From Euonymus europaeus (Eukaryota; Streptophyta; Magnoliopsida; Celastrales; Celastraceae): a stretch of 64,000 bases of DNA. Under the pieces are notes generated by a model. It made no database searches, was not told where the DNA came from, and worked only from the letters and a program-made list of their open reading frames with translations. The DNA is taken from positions 873,001 to 937,000 of the forward strand of contig OY756957.1 of NCBI GenBank assembly GCA_963580455.1, given 5' to 3'. Shown here one piece after another: positions 58,792 through 64,000 of the stretch (position 1 is its first letter; each line of letters begins with the position of its first letter). The position numbers and the translations under genes were made by a program.

Positions 58792-60194
58792 AAACCCGTC
58801 CTTTGAGATGACAGAATTTTCAGGTCGCCCCCTTTTTTCCTAAAAAATTACGATGATAAAAATGCAGAATGGAAGTAAAGAGTGATACACGGCTCGCTAA
58901 ATATGTAGTAGCATACCTTTACCTTGTCTTCTTTAGGAGCCTGTTGAAGTAAATAATGTCTCTCCTGTCATTTATTATCGTTGAAGCTTTAGCCTTGTAT
59001 CCAATTGAAGTTCAGATTTTGAAGTTGATTTTAATTTGGATACTACGTATTCTCGGTGAAGTGGCCTAGGGCTTTTCATCCCTCACGTGTATCCATAATT
59101 TCATTCTAATTAATTCTTCATAACCACTACACAACCAAGGCGGACAAGCTCATTCAAAGGCAGTGTTCATAACAAATAGGTTAACAATCTTCTTCAGCTT
59201 GCATTGGTGAAGAAGTTTGAATTAGATAAGAACAGTCCCTTTCCTACTTAAATTCTTGTAACAAGTCTTTACTAATCTCGAGGACGGAAACACAGGTTTC
59301 TCTCACAAGCAACACATTGCCAGGATTTTACTTGGATTGGAGACAGAGTCTTCTCGGCGGCAAATTGTACGTCTCTCTATATCTTCACTGCATTCTGTTC
59401 AACCACAAAATGAGTCAACTGGTGCAACCGAGATGGTTAAAGCCACCCGTCCCCACCCTGCTTACTGAACACGAAAAAAGGTCAACTAGAGCCCAATTGG
59501 ATGGCCACGTATAAATAATATCAGTACCATTTGACAAGACCTATAATTTTTCGCGAAAACTAAATGGGAAAATTTAGAGACCAGACAAGTAATCCATATC
59601 ACATTATCAGATTACGAAATCTCAACTTTTGCTGGAAAACACTGTACAAAATAATAATAGACGCAACTCTGGATATGCTTCAACCTGCTCACATTTTGCA
59701 GTTCATGCTGAGCAAGCAAGAACAAACTGGATCTTTTAAGATGACCAATGGTTGCTTGTCTATTCATTACCTTGGTAAAACTGGGATTTTTGCGCAAAAG
59801 AAAGTGCTAATTGGGGGCCCTATGCTGAAATTTTTGCTCAAGGGCTTGCGGCAGGTTCAGCACAATCTCTGCATATGCTGGGACAGTGAAGCAGAGAACA
59901 AAGTATAATAAAGGTCAGATACCAGTTTTACGAAGTTCAGTGCGCACTGAACTAAAAGGTAAGTCTGCACACAGTTTCTTGAGAAAAGATCTCACTAGAA
60001 AGAATTCTTAAACATAAACATCAGCCAAGAATTCAAGAGGTCTTTTTCGGCTGCAAATGATTCCACTTGTTTTCAGGCGAGAAAATTTTAACTAAAGAGT
60101 AAAGACAGTTTGTTGGTGGAAAAATAATTTTAAAAATATGATACACAAAATAAAAACTGAAAACAATATTTCACCAGAAAACTATATCTAAAAC
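58792..60194. other. Intergenic region between convergent H+-ATPase and CENP-O genes
   Basis: 3' flanks of both genes. Open frames at 59317-59514 and 59564-59908 have no recognisable motif. No repeat family identified. Confidence 0.5.
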
Positions 60195-63100
60195 CTAAAT
60201 AAATAGAGACTTGAGAGAAGTTACACCTTCTGGTAAGCTCATGGTTCGTAATGCATCCTCTGCATAAGATAACCGAGCTGGAATAGAGTGACTTCCAGAA
60301 TTTCCTTTATCTAACTGATTCATCGGCCATGCTAAGACTCTGACTCGAGTAGGAAGTACAGATACAAGATCAGTATACCTGAGGCTGACCATTAACTTGC
60401 TGCAATGAGAATATATAGAAACATTAGTGTCTGGGGAATCAACCAAATGATAAGAGTACACAATTTGGTACTGACAAAATAACGAACATCAGTAATTCTT
60501 ATATTCTTAAACAAATTGCTAACTGATCCTGCATATCTAGCTTGTCATCAACTATATTTACCTAAGCTGCCAATCATGGAAGGAAACAGATAAATAAATG
60601 GAATAAAAGCTCATAAAGCGGGACTATAAAGCTATCTCGCTGCCAGGAAAAAACATAGGAGACGGCATTTGACAGAAACTAAAATGCAGAGAAAAGACGA
60701 GTTTGTCAGATATCCACCTTACTGGAACCTTGTCCTTATTCAATATGTAAACCATACAGAAAACTCAATTCTTTTCACGCTCTTAACAACAAGTTGAATA
60801 AGACTCTGCCTAATCACAAAAAAAGTCTAACGGGAAAATTCCTGTAAGATACAATGAGTTGGCTACAACAAGATACATATTCTAAAAGAAAAACTGTATG
60901 ACTTAATATCAGGTCCAGTAATTCTTCGGTAATAAAATAGTTTAAAAGACGTACAAGATTCACAGATTAAAAATGAAAATGTACAAAAAATGAACCAACC
61001 ACTCAACATCATCGAGTACGAATTCAATCATGTGGTAGGGAAGGCTGTGACACAGCTCCCCAATTTGATTTCCATACAGCTCTTTAATAAGTCTAACCTG
61101 CACATGATTAGAATAGGACACAGTAAAATTTTGGTAGCAGTAAAAGAATATATAAGCATAGCTAATTAGATGTAGGTTTAATGAGAATGTTGGTCCTTGA
61201 ACTTAGGAGTTAGGAGGGACATGAAATGTAGTTTCTGAACTTCAATTTGTTCAATTGAATCATTCAAATACATATTAAGATACAATGTAGTTTACTTTTC
61301 CATACCACTACTAAAATTTGAATTTCATTATTCTTTACTGGTTTCCTCAACATATCATATCTAATCTTGCATTTTACGTGAAGTCCCCCCCAACCTACTA
61401 CCATGTTCTGAACCACATAACATGTCTATTGGATATCTGTCTTCTAAAACTGCCCCTTCTGTGTACTGCATCTGCCAGTTCTGTACTTCTGTTACTCTAT
61501 GTTCCTTTCAAATTTCTTCAGATTGTCAATGATCCATTACAATTTTTTCTGCACTACAAAAGGTTACTTCTTTTTTATTATTATTGTTGTTATAATCATG
61601 AAGATCGGCCCTTAAAATTACCATCAATAACTTCTACATTATCATGAATATCTGCAAGCCATCTTACATGAATAGAGAAACACCCCTAACAAATGTCCAC
61701 AGAAGAAATATATAATAAACTGCAACAACAGTTTTGCTACCAACTTGACCCATGCTGGTTGCATTTTCAATGACCAAATTCTGTCTCGCTTGCAGACTCG
61801 CGAAAATTACTTTGTTTGCCAACCATCATCCCGTACAAGAAATATAAGAGATCTAACCCTCAACATTTGAAGAAAGAAAGAGGGTGAGGGATTATGGAAC
61901 AATGGTGAAAGGCAAGAGAATAACAAGGGATGGGTGAGGGGCAGTATTTTTAAGTCAGATATGATGTGCAAAGTGTCATATAAGTTATTATAGTTTGTGA
62001 ACAGGATTGCCATATCAGCCTGTTAGCCCATGTCATTAGAAATCAAGAGGTATCCCGCATCCAAGCACTCATCAACGATCACAGGACGAGTCAGATGATC
62101 TTTATGCTTTAGTACATACTGTAGTCTGTAGCTAAAAGATAGACTTGAGTGCATTAAAACTTGAAGTGAAAGGCTTTGATTTATATACTATACAACAGAT
62201 CAACAGCATGAGCTTTCTATATTTACAACAGCAGCGAACATTGATTATTAGAATTTGGAATCAATGAAATAAATCCTTTTTTTATAAGCATTAAAATGAA
62301 TCCTTGGTATGAAACTATGATTTCCAATAAACCTGATTGAGGTTCTCTTCTTTTTTTTATAAAAGAGGGCAGTACCTCAAAATTTTATTAAAACCCTCAC
62401 TTATGGCGGAAGACAAATAATTTCACATCCATCTCTTTACTTTTTAGTTTTTACTTCCATTCATGATTTCCTTAAAGTAGACATTTATCCCCCTTCCAAT
62501 TCCACCACCTATTTCTGGAATCGCTACAGTTTTTTTTTTTTTTTGAAGGAAAAATTTTATTAATGGCACCAAGGGAACCCAAACCTAGCTGGAACGGCTT
62601 GGATTACATGGATTTAATACAATTGAAAAAATTTGAGAATGTTTCATTCAACCAGAACTTTAAAACAAAGAGCCATATATGCAAAAACACCCCAATCGAG
62701 CTCTCCTTATCGTCGAAGATTCTAGCATCTCTCTTCTTCCAAATTAGCCAACAGGTATCTTAAAATATGAGAAACAGCACAAGTCTAAATGTTAGGGGCA
62801 ACGAGATTCCTCTGAGTATTTCCGTTACTCAATGCGCAACCCATATCTTTCAAAAGCCAGCAAGGCTGTGGTCTACTGGTTTTGATGAAAATCTAAAATC
62901 TCAAAAATTGTTCTTCTAAAGACAAGTGAGGATGATTGTATATAAGAAACATAACCAAAAATTTGTTATGTATTACAAAAGGGTGACTCCAATTAATATT
63001 ATCAGGGATCATTCTGAGAATCATAAAGTCTTTCACATGTGGTTCTAGCAAGCCAGTATTGGGCAGATAAACAAAAAGGCATATTTGGGGGTTGGGTGAT

Positions 63101-63642
63101 TAAGTGTCAACATTGGAATTTAATAAAGATCATTACTTGTTAGATTTCTTTGATTGTATATATATATAATTATATAAGTCATCGTCATTATTAAATACCG
63201 TGACTCATAACAAAATGACAAGTATCAAGGCAGGCGGTCTATGGCACAATGTTTAGTGCTCCCCTGTTTAGAGACGAACACAGGAAGAAAAAAAATCTGC
63301 CATGAGATAACTATTTCTTTATGGACAACGTACCTGTTCCCTTCTATCCACATAGGCCTGCAAAAGCTCTCCGATGTGATCTATAAATCTCTGGAAGCAA
63401 ATAATAAGAATGAATCTTAAGAAAATTATCTCTTAAATTAAGTAATACTAACAACAGGTTTAATCCACAGAAGTCACTGAACGTGAGACATGGAACCAAC
63501 CTTACCATAGCATTGGATGAAAGGAGGTCATTTTCTGCTTCTCTTATAGGGAGAAAAAAAGGAATTGTATGTTCAAGGACAGTCATCTTTTCAAGAAACG
63601 ATTTGCTCTCAAGTACACAGTGATACAACTCACAAGGTTCTC
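60195..63642 (-). CDS. CENP-O kinetochore protein, 3' part (5' end not found in window)
   Basis: C-terminal half of a plant Cenp-O/Mcm21 family protein, part of the constitutive centromere network. Four exons recognised, in transcript order: 63506-63642 (EPCELYHCVLESKSFLEKM, TIPFFLPIREAENDLLSSNAM), 63334-63390 (RFIDHIGELLQAYVDRREQ), 61003-61097 (VRLIKELYGNQIGEL, LPYHMIEFVLDDV), and 60195-60399 (KLMVSLRYTDLVSVLPTRVR, LSYAEDALRTMSLPEG), ending in TAG. Phases agree across all three joins. The first exon listed opens in phase 2, so at least one more upstream exon exists; I could not place it in 63643-64000, and the start probably lies beyond the right edge. The 2.2-kb intron at 61098-63333 contains LINE remnants. 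The family call is from memory of the Arabidopsis homologue (At5g10710). Confidence 0.82.
62345..62420 (-). mobile_element. Possible retroposon 3' tail (reverse strand)
   Basis: TTCTTTTTTTTATAAAAGAG followed by CTCAAAATTTTATTAAAACC reads on the reverse strand as TTAATAAAATTTTGAG then poly-A, the style of plant LINE ends. Too short to classify. Confidence 0.4.
62530..62775 (-). mobile_element. 5'-truncated LINE (non-LTR retrotransposon) 3' end
   Basis: A run of T (62530-62543) is the poly-A tail of a reverse-strand insertion. Upstream on that strand is TTAATAAAATTTTTCC, then a frame reading CWLIWKKRDARIFDDKESSI. This matches the (W)xxWKxRNxRIFxDK motif near the C-terminus of plant L1-like reverse transcriptase proteins. 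It lies in an intron of the CENP-O gene, in the same orientation as that gene. Only about 250 bp remain. Confidence 0.65.
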
Positions 63643-64000
63643 CTGCAAAATGAAAGAAAAGCACTCAGGTTTTACTATATGTATTGTTGAACAATGGGTG
63701 ATCTCCACCGAAGAATCAAAATCATGAACTGTATTCTTTAAAGGAAGAAAATATCCAAGCATCCACATAAAAGTTACTAATTAATATGAAAAAGTAACTC
63801 CCAACTCTAATGTTAAGCGAAGCACAGCCTCCTGAAATATATTTATACACATAACAAAATTGTTTGAAAGGATTTTCAGGAACCAATGATACTGCTGTAA
63901 ATGGCTTTTAACAACACAAGCCACAAGGACAAGAGCTTTTAAGAACTTGCTCCCATTGCCTTTATAGAGCTTTATCATCAAGAATACAATTTTCCATAAG
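63643..64000. other. Right-edge stretch, probably CENP-O intron
   Basis: No exon could be assigned with confidence. A reverse-strand frame ending EAVLRLTLELGVTFSY (63781 onward) follows a possible acceptor (TTTCAG), but I cannot link it to CENP-O. Nothing else seen. Confidence 0.4.

Noticed and set aside
59564..59908. 114-codon forward frame downstream of the H+-ATPase
   Set aside because: No recognisable motif and no supporting promoter; likely chance in intergenic DNA.

Overview
This is nuclear DNA from a flowering plant, most likely a eudicot. Every protein-coding gene is split by GT-AG introns (one GC-AG). The gene set is plant-typical: a P-type H+-ATPase ending in YTV, an ABC1K kinase with a plastid-type leader, the lamina protein KAKU4, and GT14/DUF266 and PEPPER-like genes. 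The introns and spacers carry plant transposon families (copia, TRIM, Au-type SINE, LINE, MULE, hAT).

Layout. 390-3000 (-): a broken PEPPER-like KH-domain gene. 3489-6096 (-): an intact 3-hydroxyisobutyryl-CoA hydrolase (CHY1 type) with a peroxisomal ARL end. 7591-8280: a small MULE with a 9-bp target duplication. 9457-12374 (-): an RlmH-type rRNA methyltransferase. 12826-14158 (-): the 3' part of a copia element with one LTR. 14390-14771: a perfect 191-bp tandem duplication. 14934-17137 (+): a 5'-truncated, frameshifted GT14 (DUF266) pseudogene. 18260-21616 (+): a SELH homologue with CxxC, holding two Au-like SINEs. 23204-29821 (+): an ABC1K plastid kinase with two complete TRIM retrotransposons in its introns. 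30232-31163: hAT-like GC-rich repeats. 31493-34065 (+): REI1. 34897-41478 (+): KAKU4. 41479-49000: an AT-rich gene-poor stretch with a 2.5-kb MULE-like element built of minisatellites and hairpins. 49230-58791 (+): a plasma-membrane H+-ATPase with a 3-kb hAT transposon, transposase ORF intact, inside intron 3. 60195-63642 (-): the 3' part of a CENP-O kinetochore gene that runs towards or past the right edge.

The genes do not form one pathway. They are housekeeping functions: peroxisomal valine/fatty-acid metabolism, organellar ribosome modification, a redox protein, plastid quinone/lipid homeostasis, 60S biogenesis, nuclear shape, proton pumping and kinetochore function. The run SELH - ABC1K - REI1 - KAKU4, all on the + strand, has the same order as Arabidopsis At4g31360, At4g31390, At4g31420 and At4g31430 (recalled from memory), so this is a conserved syntenic block.

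Exon borders were set by reading splice signals, checking that phases add up, and matching remembered family sequences; no alignment could be run. I found no convincing undescribed biochemical system. The most unusual items are the hairpin/minisatellite MULE, the intact hAT in the H+-ATPase intron, the two TRIMs in one gene, and the short-duplication scars in both pseudogenes.
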